64,000 nucleotides of DNA, from assembly GCF_013522825.1 (NCBI RefSeq), contig NZ_JAAMQZ010000001.1, forward strand, positions 1 through 64,000. Direction: 5' to 3'. Source of the stretch: Stutzerimonas stutzeri (GTDB lineage Bacteria; Pseudomonadota; Gammaproteobacteria; Pseudomonadales; Pseudomonadaceae). The position numbers were made by a program, and so were the translations under genes. Shown one piece after another: positions 1 through 9,198 of the stretch (its first letter is position 1; each line of letters starts with the position of its first letter). The notes under the pieces were generated by a model. The model made no database searches and had not been told where the DNA came from. It worked only from the letters and a program-made list of their open reading frames with translations.

Positions 1-13
1 TTGTTAAAGAGCG
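1..13 (-). promoter_or_regulatory. boxA antitermination site of an rRNA operon leader
   Basis: Read on the minus strand these bases are CGCTCTTTAACAA, which differs from the bacterial rRNA boxA (TGCTCTTTAACAA) only at the first base. It lies downstream of four promoters that point the same way. Known role: NusB/S10 loading for rRNA antitermination. The 16S gene should begin a short distance beyond the left edge, outside this window. Confidence 0.85.
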
Positions 14-49
14 TTTCGATCAAGCCTTTCGTCTCAACCGAGGCCGCGC

Positions 50-77
50 ATTCTACAGCAGCCTTGTATCTCGTCAA
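50..77 (-). promoter_or_regulatory. rRNA operon promoter, most downstream of four
   Basis: Minus strand: -35 TTGACG (72-77), 16-bp spacer, -10 TAGAAT (50-55), then a GC-rich discriminator (GCGCGGCC). The bases upstream of the -35 (about 78-105) are rich in A- and T-tracts, as expected of an UP element. A short spacer with a GC-rich discriminator is the usual design of growth-rate- and ppGpp-controlled stable RNA promoters. Confidence 0.8.
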
Positions 78-157
78 GCTGTTTTTGAAGAATTTTTCTT
101 TCTTCTCAACCGCTTATGCTGTCGATCGACTCAGCGTCTCTCGTCAGCGGGAGGCGA

Positions 158-185
158 ATTCTACAGCGTTCAAAACCGCTGTCAA
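158..185 (-). promoter_or_regulatory. rRNA operon promoter, second
   Basis: Minus strand: -35 TTGACA (180-185), a perfect consensus, 16-bp spacer, -10 TAGAAT (158-163), with a C-rich discriminator (TCGCCTCCCG). Same architecture and direction as its neighbours, 108 bp upstream of the boxA-proximal promoter. Confidence 0.8.
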
Positions 186-262
186 CCACCTCTTTCAACC
201 GCTTGCGATCGAACCGACCGAAGCACCAACAGGACTCAACCACCATCCTGTCAGCCCGGCGC

Positions 263-290
263 ATTCTACTTGAATTTGCCGTCCGTGCAA
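263..290 (-). promoter_or_regulatory. rRNA operon promoter, third
   Basis: Minus strand: -35 TTGCAC (285-290), 16-bp spacer, -10 TAGAAT (263-268), GC-rich discriminator GCGCCGGG. The -35 is the weakest of the set, but the -10, spacer and discriminator match the other copies. Confidence 0.7.
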
Positions 291-360
291 GCCCTTATTT
301 TTAGCTAACTTCTTGATTTACAAGAGGTTTTTCCAAGGGCCTGCGCCGGAGAAGGTGCGC

Positions 361-388
361 ATTATAGGCCCACAGAACGAGCCGTCAA
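361..388 (-). promoter_or_regulatory. rRNA operon promoter, most upstream of four
   Basis: Minus strand: -35 TTGACG (383-388), 16-bp spacer, -10 TATAAT (361-366), discriminator GCGCACC. It is about 80 bp downstream of the pssA stop, so pssA transcripts could also run into this leader; I see no clear terminator between them. Confidence 0.75.
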
Positions 389-468
389 GCGCTTATTACC
401 GTCTAAAGTGATTCGACTCCTCTAGCATCAAACCATAAACATATGGCGGCGCACTGGATGCGACGAGA

Positions 469-1302
469 TCAGCTTTCAATACGCTTGTGCCGACGCATCA
501 GGAACTGCACCGGCCCGGATGCTGCATAGGCCAGGAAGATCAGTAGAAGTACACGGGGCGGGTCACTGAAGACAACTGCGAAGACCAGCACTACAACAAG
601 GATGGCCACGAACGGCACCCGCCCCTTGAGATCGAGATCCTTGAAGCTGTAGTACTTGATGTTGCTGACCATCAGCAGCCCGGCTGCCGCCACCAGCAGC
701 GCAAACAGCATGACCAGCGCCAGAGGGAGATCCACACCTTTTACCCCCACCTCATCCAGCGCCCAGACAGCCCATACCGAACCGGCCACCACACCGGCAG
801 CCGCCGGACTGGCGAGCCCGATGAACCAGCGTTTGTCGACCTTACCTATCTGAGTGTTGAAGCGGGCCAGACGTAGCGCAGCACAAGCGACATAGATGAA
901 TGCCACGGTCAGCCCGACGTTGCCCAGCTCGGACAACGCCCACTCGTAGGCCAGAATAGCCGGCGCCAGACCAAAAGCCACCATATCGGAAAGCGAGTCA
1001 TACTCTGCGCCGAAGGCACTCTGGGTATTGGTCAGGCGAGCCACGCGCCCATCGAGACCATCAAGTACCATCGCCACGAAAACGGTTGCCGCAGCGACAT
1101 AGAAATTGCCGTTTATTGCGGTAATGATGCAGAAGAACCCGGCAAACAGATTGGCGGTAGTGAACAGATTGGGGAGCAGGTAAATACCGCGATGGCGAAC
1201 TTTGCGGCCTTCGGAGTCCTGGATCTCTTCGACATGCTCATCGATAGGCAGCAGACTTTCCGGCTCGACTGGCTTGTTCGGCTCTTCGGGATGCTCACTC
1301 AT
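469..1302 (-). CDS. pssA: CDP-diacylglycerol--serine O-phosphatidyltransferase
   Basis: Makes phosphatidylserine from CDP-diacylglycerol and serine, the first step towards phosphatidylethanolamine, in the inner membrane. The 277-aa protein carries the complete CDP-alcohol phosphotransferase signature D81-x2-D84-G85-x2-A88-R89-x8-G98-x3-D102-x3-D106, followed by several hydrophobic helices. This is the type II integral-membrane enzyme, with a ~40-residue acidic N-terminal tail. A good Shine-Dalgarno (AAGGTGA) precedes the ATG. It follows ilvC in the same direction but is separated from it by a terminator, so it is probably transcribed on its own. The order ilvI-ilvH-ilvC-pssA is the Pseudomonas order. 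Confidence 0.93.
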   Translation of the reverse strand: MSEHPEEPNKPVEPESLLPIDEHVEEIQDSEGRKVRHRGIYLLPNLFTTANLFAGFFCIITAINGNFYVAAATVFVAMVLDGLDGRVARLTNTQSAFGAEYDSLSDMVAFGLAPAILAYEWALSELGNVGLTVAFIYVACAALRLARFNTQIGKVDKRWFIGLASPAAAGVVAGSVWAVWALDEVGVKGVDLPLALVMLFALLVAAAGLLMVSNIKYYSFKDLDLKGRVPFVAILVVVLVFAVVFSDPPRVLLLIFLAYAASGPVQFLMRRHKRIES

Positions 1303-1408
1303 GTAAATTCACCTTACTGCAGGTTTGAATAAATTCGACAGACCCCGGCACAGCCGGTTCACCTTGCCACCAGCAGCGTTTTATACCAGATTGAACCCGA
1401 GCCTAACG

Positions 1409-1436
1409 AAAGAACGCGGCCCAGGCCGCGTTCTTT
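1409..1436 (-). terminator. Rho-independent terminator after ilvC
   Basis: A perfect 13-bp stem (1409-1421 with 1424-1436, AAAGAACGCGGCC and its complement) around a 2-nt centre. On the minus strand the 3' arm ends in a T-rich stretch (TTCTTT). It lies 18 bp beyond the ilvC stop and closes the ilv operon. The A/T-rich ends on both arms mean it could also work on the other strand. Confidence 0.8.
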
Positions 1437-1453
1437 CTCAAGCAGAACCGCTA

Positions 1454-3009
<1,556 letters not shown>

Positions 3010-3011
3010 GA

Positions 3012-4736
3012 TCAGGTCCGCTCCGTCTTGCTCAGCCACATGTCGCGCATGGCACCGTCTTTGATCTGCATCGGGTAGACGTGCTCGCTGGTATCAACGG
3101 CGATATCGAGGAATACCAGCCGATCCTTCATGGCAAAGGCCTCTTCCATTTTCGGCTTGAGATCCTTCAGATCGGTGATACGCATGCCAACGTGCCCATA
3201 GGCTTCAGCCAGCCTGACGAAGTCAGGCAGCGACTCCATGTAGGAGTGCGAGTAGCGGCTGTTGTACACCATGTCCTGCCACTGGCGGACCATGCCCAAC
3301 GCACCGTTGTTGAGGTTGATGATCTTCACCGGCAGGTCGTACTGCAGGCAGGTCGACAGCTCCTGGATGTTCATCTGGATACTGCCCTCGCCGGTAACGC
3401 AGGCGACATCAGCGTCGGGGAAGTTCAGCTTCACGCCCATGGCTGCCGGCAGGCCGAAGCCCATGGTGCCAAGGCCGCCCGAGTTGAGCCAGCGGTTGGG
3501 CTTGTCGAACTTGTAGTATTGGCAGGCGAACATCTGATGCTGACCAACGTCCGACGCCACATAGGCCTCGCCCTTGGTCACTTCGCAGAGCATTTCGATG
3601 GCGGCCTGCGGCTTGATGATGCTGCCGTCGCCCTTATCGTAGGGGAACAGGCCACGGTTGCCGCGCCACTCGTCGATCTGCTTCCACCAACTGGCGACCG
3701 TCTCGGAGTTCGGCGCCTGGCCGATTTCCTTGACGATGGCGACCATCTCGGTCAGTACGCTGCCCACAGGACCAACGATCGGAATGTCGGCCTTGATCGT
3801 CTTCGAGATGGACGCCGGATCGATGTCGATGTGGATGATCTTGGCGTTCGGGCAGAACTTCGCCGCGCCATTGATCACACGATCATCAAAGCGCGCACCG
3901 ACCGCCAGAATCACATCGGAATGGTGCATGGCCAGGTTGGCGGTGTAGCTGCCGTGCATGCCGAGCATGCCAACGAACTGGCGGTCGCTGCCCGGATAGC
4001 AACCCAGCCCCATCAGGGTGTTGGTCACCGGCAGGTTGAGCATCTTCGCCAGTTCGGTCAGCTGTGCGGAAGCCCCACCCAAGACCACGCCGCCACCGGC
4101 GTAGAGAATGGGCCGCTTGGCCGCCAGCAACAGTTCCGCCGCCTTGCGGATCTGCCCGGAGTGACCGCGCAGCGCCGGACCGTAGGAGCGCAGCTTGGCC
4201 TTCTTCGGATAGACGTATTCGTACTTCTCGGCCGGGTTGGTCATATCCTTCGGAATATCGACGACCACCGGACCAGGACGCCCGGACTCGGCGAGGTAGA
4301 ACGCCTTCTTCATCACTTCGGGGATTTCCGAAGGATGCTTGATCATGAAGCTGTGCTTCACGATGGGCCGGGAGATACCGATCATGTCGGTTTCCTGGAA
4401 GGCATCGGTGCCGACCATGTTGCTCGGAACCTGACCGGAGATGACCACCATCGGGATCGAGTCCATGAAAGCGGTAGCAATGCCGGTGATGGCATTGGTC
4501 GCACCAGGACCGGAGGTCACCAGCACCACGCCGGCCTTGCCGGTCGCCCGCGCATAGCCATCGGCCATGTGGGTGGCGGCCTGCTCATGACGAACCAGGA
4601 TGTGCTCGATGGACTTTTCCTTGAAAAGCGCATCGTAGATATGCAGAACGGCACCACCCGGGTACCCGTAGATGTACTTAACGCCTTCGTCGCGCAAGAA
4701 GCGGACGAGCATTTCAGCGCCGGATAATAATTCCAC
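3012..4736 (-). CDS. ilvI: acetolactate synthase large (catalytic) subunit
   Basis: Thiamine-diphosphate enzyme that condenses pyruvate with pyruvate or 2-ketobutyrate, the first common step of branched-chain amino acid synthesis. The N-terminal domain has [14 protein letters not shown] and the catalytic glutamate in [17 protein letters not shown]; the C-terminal ThDP/Mg motif is GEGSIQ followed about 30 residues later by NN. I place the start at a GTG giving 574 aa, because an AGAGG Shine-Dalgarno lies 8 nt upstream; a GTG three codons earlier has no room for one. It heads ilvI-ilvH-ilvC behind a ~260-nt leader. Confidence 0.95.
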   Translation of the reverse strand: MELLSGAEMLVRFLRDEGVKYIYGYPGGAVLHIYDALFKEKSIEHILVRHEQAATHMADGYARATGKAGVVLVTSGPGATNAITGIATAFMDSIPMVVISGQVPSNMVGTDAFQETDMIGISRPIVKHSFMIKHPSEIPEVMKKAFYLAESGRPGPVVVDIPKDMTNPAEKYEYVYPKKAKLRSYGPALRGHSGQIRKAAELLLAAKRPILYAGGGVVLGGASAQLTELAKMLNLPVTNTLMGLGCYPGSDRQFVGMLGMHGSYTANLAMHHSDVILAVGARFDDRVINGAAKFCPNAKIIHIDIDPASISKTIKADIPIVGPVGSVLTEMVAIVKEIGQAPNSETVASWWKQIDEWRGNRGLFPYDKGDGSIIKPQAAIEMLCEVTKGEAYVASDVGQHQMFACQYYKFDKPNRWLNSGGLGTMGFGLPAAMGVKLNFPDADVACVTGEGSIQMNIQELSTCLQYDLPVKIINLNNGALGMVRQWQDMVYNSRYSHSYMESLPDFVRLAEAYGHVGMRITDLKDLKPKMEEAFAMKDRLVFLDIAVDTSEHVYPMQIKDGAMRDMWLSKTERT

Positions 4737-5004
4737 GTTGTTCACCTCTAAAACGCCAGATAGCCGCTCCGCGCCGGACCGGCCAGAAATAGGTTTTACT
4801 GCTCAGCAGTGCATGAGCGACGGTGGTCGCCGACTACGTCAGCTACTGACTAAGCAAGTACCAGGAAAGCCCCAAAGTATTGCGGGACGCTCCTCCCAGC
4901 GCGAGGTAACGCGTTGCGGGTGTAGCAAGTCGGTGCGGGTAGGCACCTTGATATGGTTGATCGAAGACAGGCTCGTGCAATGTCCTCGCAACAGCAAGCA
5001 TGGA
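4737..5004 (-). other. long 5' leader of the ilvI-ilvH-ilvC operon
   Basis: About 260 nt separate the proposed promoter from the ilvI start. An open frame of about 52 codons begins with ATG near 5002 on the minus strand and ends near 4846, but it has no Shine-Dalgarno and no run of Ile, Leu or Val codons as in a classical ilv leader peptide. A short palindrome (ACTGCT/AGCAGT) lies near 4800 without a clear U-tract. I see no recognisable riboswitch. The space is long enough for regulation, but none can be named from sequence. Confidence 0.35.
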
Positions 5005-5033
5005 ATTGTTCGGATTAGACCGTGCCAAGTCAA
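5005..5033 (-). promoter_or_regulatory. probable sigma-70 promoter of the ilv operon
   Basis: Minus strand: -35 TTGACT (5028-5033), 17-bp spacer, -10 AACAAT (5005-5010). The -35 matches five of six consensus bases and the -10 four of six. It is the best-spaced promoter-like pair found upstream of ilvI. Confidence 0.5.
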
Positions 5034-5142
5034 GCCTGCTGTTGTCTTCCGACTGTTTTCAGCTGTGATCCAGCGCAGAATGAAGGACCGGAAGTTTTGC
5101 GTATAGTACCGCCCTGATAATGCCTCCACAGAAGGGATAAGC

Positions 5143-5574
5143 ATGCGTTCGACTATTCTCGCGGGCTGTCTGCTGCTCGCACTGAGCGGCAATGTCATGG
5201 CCGGCCAGATCTACAAATGGGTGGATGCACAAGGCGTTACGCATTTTGGCGCGCAACCGCCTCAGGATCAGGCCGTGGAAATGCTCAATACTGCTGCACC
5301 GCCACCCAAACAGGCGCCTGTGGTACCTGCCGAGACTGAAAGAACTGGCGAGGCCGAGCAGCGCGACATTGAGCGCCAGGTCAAAAAACAGGTGGCCGAA
5401 CAGAACGCCCAGCGCCAGCAATACTGCACGACACTGCGCACGAACCTGGCACAACTGCAGAACAATCCGCGGGTGCGCGTAGAGGAAGAGGGAGAAGTGC
5501 GGCGCATGAACGAAGAAGAACGCCAGGCGCGCATCCTCGAAGCCAAGCGGAAAATCGCCGAAACCTGCGACTGA
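5143..5574 (+). CDS. DUF4124 domain-containing exported protein
   Basis: A 143-aa protein with a clear signal peptide (MRSTILAGCLLLALSGNVMAG, cleavage after about residue 20), so it is probably periplasmic. Directly after the signal is the DUF4124 motif (IYKWVDAQGVTHFGAQPP, about residues 23-40), a short tryptophan-containing module common in Pseudomonas exported proteins. The remainder is a charged, Glu/Gln/Arg-rich helix, probably a coiled coil, with two cysteines that could pair. The function is unknown. It is divergent from the ilv operon and followed by the convergent yqcC. An AGAAGGGA ribosome site precedes the ATG. Confidence 0.8.
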   Translation: MRSTILAGCLLLALSGNVMAGQIYKWVDAQGVTHFGAQPPQDQAVEMLNTAAPPPKQAPVVPAETERTGEAEQRDIERQVKKQVAEQNAQRQQYCTTLRTNLAQLQNNPRVRVEEEGEVRRMNEEERQARILEAKRKIAETCD

Positions 5575-5612
5575 GTTGAATCAGATTCGCCAGCTCCGCC
5601 AGTCGGCAAGCA

Positions 5613-5945
5613 TCATCTTTCGCCGCGAGCGATCAGCGAATCAAACTTTGTCAGCGCCTCAAGCAGGCCGGCAACCCTTGATGGAGAATCCCTGTAGACC
5701 ACCTCCGCCATCGCCAGAATGCCCGAAGCGGCTGGCAATGCCGCGCCACTTTCCAGGATCGCCTTCATGCGCGGCAGAAAAATCCACTGCAACCACTGCT
5801 CGAACGACAGCGTATCCACACAGAATGGCTCACGACTGGCAAGGGCCTGCGGGTCAGGCGGCAGGGCTTCCCATGTCCCCAGCGCGCGCAACTCTCGCTC
5901 GATCAGCAAGAGTTGCTCGGCCAGCTCCGGCGCCCGGCCATCCAT
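5613..5945 (-). CDS. yqcC: YqcC family protein
   Basis: A 110-aa soluble protein of the YqcC/DUF446 family, which includes E. coli YqcC, encoded beside the tRNA-modification gene truC. The conserved core (PFCVDTLSFEQWLQWIFLPRMKAILE, about residues 40-65) is easy to see; biochemical function is not established. The in-frame GTG-ATG pair overlaps the upstream lipoprotein gene's stop as TGATG. I start at the ATG, which has an AGGG seven bases upstream. The overlap implies translational coupling to the TPR lipoprotein gene and probably to mrcB. Confidence 0.8.
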   Translation of the reverse strand: MDGRAPELAEQLLLIERELRALGTWEALPPDPQALASREPFCVDTLSFEQWLQWIFLPRMKAILESGAALPAASGILAMAEVVYRDSPSRVAGLLEALTKFDSLIARGER

Positions 5946-6673
5946 CACAACGAAACCCTGGCGCGCTCGCGCGCCTGCGCAGCTCCGGCGGCATTGCCCT
6001 GACGCTCGCGTGCCTGCGCGATCAGTTCCCAGAGACTCGCCTGCAGCGCCGGGCGATCACCCGCGTAGCTCAGCCCCCGCCGGGCGAGCTGCTCAGCCTG
6101 CACGGCATCGCCCTGAGCAAGGCGCACCTCGGCCAGGCGGTAAAGCACTTGCGGCTCGCGGGGTGCGATGCGCTGGGCACGTTCGAGGCTGGATGCGGCC
6201 CCGTTGAGGTCGCCACCGCCCTGTTGCTGCTGGGCCGTGGTCAGCAGCGCCAACACCGGACCGTCGAGCCGCTCATCGGCAGACAAGCCTCCGTTCGAGG
6301 GGATGCCGCTGGGCATTGATTGGCCCTGCACCGGAGCCTGAGGCGCAGGCACGGGAGGCGTCCATGGCTCGGACACACCGGGTACCGGGTCAACCGAACC
6401 GCTGAAGGTGGCATCAGGCGCGGGAAAGGTCTGCAGGGGGGCCGAGTTCTGCTGCGGCACCATGACCATTACCCCCGAATCCTCAGGCACAGGCTGCATC
6501 CCCGGCGCAGACACAGGCGCGCCACCCGTACGGTAGGCTTGCCGCGCCGACACTTCCTCGGAGACCGGCGCACCGGAGTCGACCACAGGTATCGCGCCCC
6601 GATCGACTGTTGCACAGCCCTGCGCCAGCGCTGCGGCTATCAGAACGACCATCCATCGCTTGTTGCTCAACAT
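5945..6673 (-). CDS. TPR-repeat lipoprotein
   Basis: A 242-aa protein with a lipoprotein signal (lipobox LAQGC, lipidated Cys20). A long Pro/Ala/Ser-rich disordered region runs to about residue 130. Tetratricopeptide-like helices then occupy about residues 135-240 (the stretches around LLTTAQQQQGGGDLNGAASSL and PQVLYRLAEVRLAQGDAVQA are two repeats). TPR lipoproteins are usually scaffolds. It is 58 bp downstream of mrcB on the same strand, so a role linked to PBP1B or the envelope is a reasonable inference, although PBP1B's known activator LpoB has a different fold. No symbol is assigned. Confidence 0.75.
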   Translation of the reverse strand: MLSNKRWMVVLIAAALAQGCATVDRGAIPVVDSGAPVSEEVSARQAYRTGGAPVSAPGMQPVPEDSGVMVMVPQQNSAPLQTFPAPDATFSGSVDPVPGVSEPWTPPVPAPQAPVQGQSMPSGIPSNGGLSADERLDGPVLALLTTAQQQQGGGDLNGAASSLERAQRIAPREPQVLYRLAEVRLAQGDAVQAEQLARRGLSYAGDRPALQASLWELIAQARERQGNAAGAAQARERARVSL

Positions 6674-6731
6674 TCGAACCTCATAATCGTTTCATGCAGC
6701 CAACAGTATTGTTTCATGCGCCAGATGTGGC

Positions 6732-9044
6732 TCAGCGCAACCAGCCGCGAACCCAGTCCATGACCGACTCGGCAGGCGCCTGAATACCACAACCAGGTCC
6801 CGCGGCTGGCTCACTGCCACGAATATAGGGCATCTGTACCGCACCAGGGCAATTCTCAGCCGTACCCTGCCCGGTTTGTGCATCGATCCAGGCCATGACG
6901 ACATTTTCCGGCATGGGCATTTGCAACGGCAGCGGATCGGCGCGACGCATGAAGTCGGCCCACACCTGCAAGGCACCCGTAGCGCCTGTCAGCGAAGTCT
7001 TGCCGTTGTCGTCACGTCCCAGCCAGACCACTGCCAGCAGGTCCTGACTGAAACCTGCGAACCAACTGTCACGCGAATCATTGGTGGTACCGGTCTTGCC
7101 TGCCAGCGCCAGCGACCTGGGTATCTGGTTGTAAGCCGAACGCCCGGTGCCTTCGAGCATGGCGCGCTGCATGGCGTACTGGGTCAGATAGATCGCACCG
7201 GCATCGAAACGCTGCTGAATCTTGAACGGGTAGCGACTCAGCGGCTCGCCATCGGCCGCAACGACGCTACGGATGGCTCGCAACGGCGTGTTGAAACCAC
7301 CATTGGCGAGCGTCTGGTACATGTCCGCCACCTCGATAGGACGCAACCCGCCCGCCCCCAGCAACATCGAAGGATAAGCCGGCCACTGTGGCGAAGCCCC
7401 CAGCCGCTCGAGCGTCTTCAGAACATGCGGCACACCCAGATCCAGCCCCAAGCGGGCCGTGGAGAGGTTGTAGGAATTGGCCAGAGCCTGGTAGAGGTAA
7501 ACCGCACCGTGGGCGTTACGCCCATAGTTCTGCGGTCGCCATACCTGGCCATCGGCCCCCTTGACCGAGAAGGGCTCATCTTCCAGCAGGCTGGTCAAGG
7601 TGTACTGGCTGGGCTTCTCCAGGGCCGCAAGGTAAATCGCCGGCTTGATCAGCGAGCCGATGGGCCGTGAGGCGTCCAGCGCCCGGTTGAAGCCAGCAAA
7701 ACCTGGTTGACGACCACCCAGCATCGCCTGCAGCTCGCCGGTTTCCGGATTGGTCACCAGCATCGCCCCCTCGACACCTTCGGCGGCCTTGCCGAGCCGC
7801 TTGAGCGTCTCGGTCATGGCTCTCTCGGCTTTCATCTGCAAAATCGGATCGAAGCTGGTGAAGACACGCAAGCCTTCCTCGGTCAGGTCCTCGTCGCGAT
7901 AGTCTTCACGCAGCTGGCGTTTGACTACATCGAGAAACGCCGGATAGGAGCTGTCGGCCAGACTGCCACGCGGCGTCACTCCGAGCGGCTTCTGCTTAGC
8001 CGCAACCGCTGCCTCGGAACTGAGCACCTGCTGCTCGACCAGCAGATCGAGAATCAGATTGCGCCGTTCCAGCGCACGCTCCGGATGCCGCCTAGGGTTG
8101 TAGTACGTCGGCCCCTTGACCATGCCGACCAGCAGCGCGACGTGCTGCACCTGCAACTCAGCCAGTGGTCGACCGAAGAAATACTGGCTGGCCAGGCCAA
8201 AGCCGTGGATAGCCCGCCGGCCATCCTGACCGAGAAAGACCTCATTGAGGTACGCTTCGAGAATCTCCCGCTTGTCGTAGTGCAGCTCCAGCAGGATCGC
8301 CATCATCGCCTCGGTGCCCTTGCGGCTGAGGCTGCGCTCATTGGTCAGATAGAAGTTCTTGACCAGCTGCTGAGTCAGGGTACTGCCGCCCTGACGCACC
8401 CCGCCGGCGGTCAGGTTGACCCAGGCGGCACGAGCGATGGACTTGGGCGAAACACCGAAATGCTCGAAAAATTCTCGATCCTCGACTGCGACCAGGGTTT
8501 CCACCAGATAAGGCGGCGCCTGCTCCAGCTTGATCAGGATGCGATCCTCGTTATGCGCCGGATAGAGGCCGCCGATCACCAGGGGTTCGAGTCGCGCCAC
8601 CGGCAGTTCGGCATTGTTGGCACGGGTCAGGCCCGCCACGAAGTCGCCGGAGAAACGCACCCGGATACGCTGCGATTCCTCGACGCCCTCGTAGAAATGG
8701 AACCCCCGGGTATGCATCTCGATGGTATTGCCGGCAACCGAAACCACGCCTGGCCCATCGATCGCACGTTCACGGCGGTAACCCAGCGCATCGAGCTCCG
8801 TGAGGAAGTCATCCTTGTCGAGTTTCTGTCCGACGAAAAGCTCCAGCGGCCTTGCGAAGACCGTTGCAGGAATGGTCCAGCGCTTGCCGGAAAACTTTTC
8901 CTGAACCACCGCATCGAGATAGACGGCCACGCCGGCGAGGATCACCAGCGCCACAAGAAACAGCTTTACGGCCCAGCCAAGCCAGGGCCGGAAGCCGCCG
9001 GATCGGCGCTTAGAGCGGGAACGAGGAGAGCGTACTTTAGTCAT
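6732..9044 (-). CDS. mrcB: penicillin-binding protein 1B
   Basis: Bifunctional class A PBP that polymerises lipid II and crosslinks peptidoglycan, anchored in the inner membrane. The 770-aa protein has a basic cytoplasmic tail, a transmembrane helix at about 22-44, the UB2H region, the GT51 glycosyltransferase with catalytic E188 (EDREFF) and RQGGSTLTQQ (218-226), and the transpeptidase motifs S464-L-I-K467, S524-Y-N526 and K650-T-G652. All catalytic residues are present. A TATAAT box (9053-9058) lies only about 9 bp before the ATG, so any transcript from it would have almost no leader. It probably heads an operon with the TPR lipoprotein and yqcC. Confidence 0.95.
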   Translation of the reverse strand: MTKVRSPRSRSKRRSGGFRPWLGWAVKLFLVALVILAGVAVYLDAVVQEKFSGKRWTIPATVFARPLELFVGQKLDKDDFLTELDALGYRRERAIDGPGVVSVAGNTIEMHTRGFHFYEGVEESQRIRVRFSGDFVAGLTRANNAELPVARLEPLVIGGLYPAHNEDRILIKLEQAPPYLVETLVAVEDREFFEHFGVSPKSIARAAWVNLTAGGVRQGGSTLTQQLVKNFYLTNERSLSRKGTEAMMAILLELHYDKREILEAYLNEVFLGQDGRRAIHGFGLASQYFFGRPLAELQVQHVALLVGMVKGPTYYNPRRHPERALERRNLILDLLVEQQVLSSEAAVAAKQKPLGVTPRGSLADSSYPAFLDVVKRQLREDYRDEDLTEEGLRVFTSFDPILQMKAERAMTETLKRLGKAAEGVEGAMLVTNPETGELQAMLGGRQPGFAGFNRALDASRPIGSLIKPAIYLAALEKPSQYTLTSLLEDEPFSVKGADGQVWRPQNYGRNAHGAVYLYQALANSYNLSTARLGLDLGVPHVLKTLERLGASPQWPAYPSMLLGAGGLRPIEVADMYQTLANGGFNTPLRAIRSVVAADGEPLSRYPFKIQQRFDAGAIYLTQYAMQRAMLEGTGRSAYNQIPRSLALAGKTGTTNDSRDSWFAGFSQDLLAVVWLGRDDNGKTSLTGATGALQVWADFMRRADPLPLQMPMPENVVMAWIDAQTGQGTAENCPGAVQMPYIRGSEPAAGPGCGIQAPAESVMDWVRGWLR

Positions 9045-9096
9045 GGCGGCGGATTATACGCACTTTGATCTTCGGGGAATGCGGCCTCCTGGCGGT

Positions 9097-9124
9097 TTGC
9101 AGGTCACTCCCGGATGGACATAAT
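9097..9124 (+). promoter_or_regulatory. possible promoter for the APH/P-loop kinase gene
   Basis: TTGCAG (9097-9102), 16-bp spacer, CATAAT (9119-9124), about 75 bp before the start codon in the divergent gap with mrcB. The -10 matches five of six consensus bases, the -35 only three, so this is a tentative call. Confidence 0.4.
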
Positions 9125-9198
9125 GGTGCGTTTTCAGACTGTGTGAGCTGCGTTCCGATAACCACACGTCCCGCACACCATACTTACAAGGAATGACC

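Noticed and set aside
1..304. Two overlapping small open frames at the left edge
   Set aside because: They run through the rRNA promoters, have no ribosome site and no protein-like pattern.
4846..5004. Leader peptide frame upstream of ilvI
   Set aside because: It lacks a ribosome site and a run of regulatory codons, and no terminator/antiterminator pair is visible, so classical attenuation is not supported.
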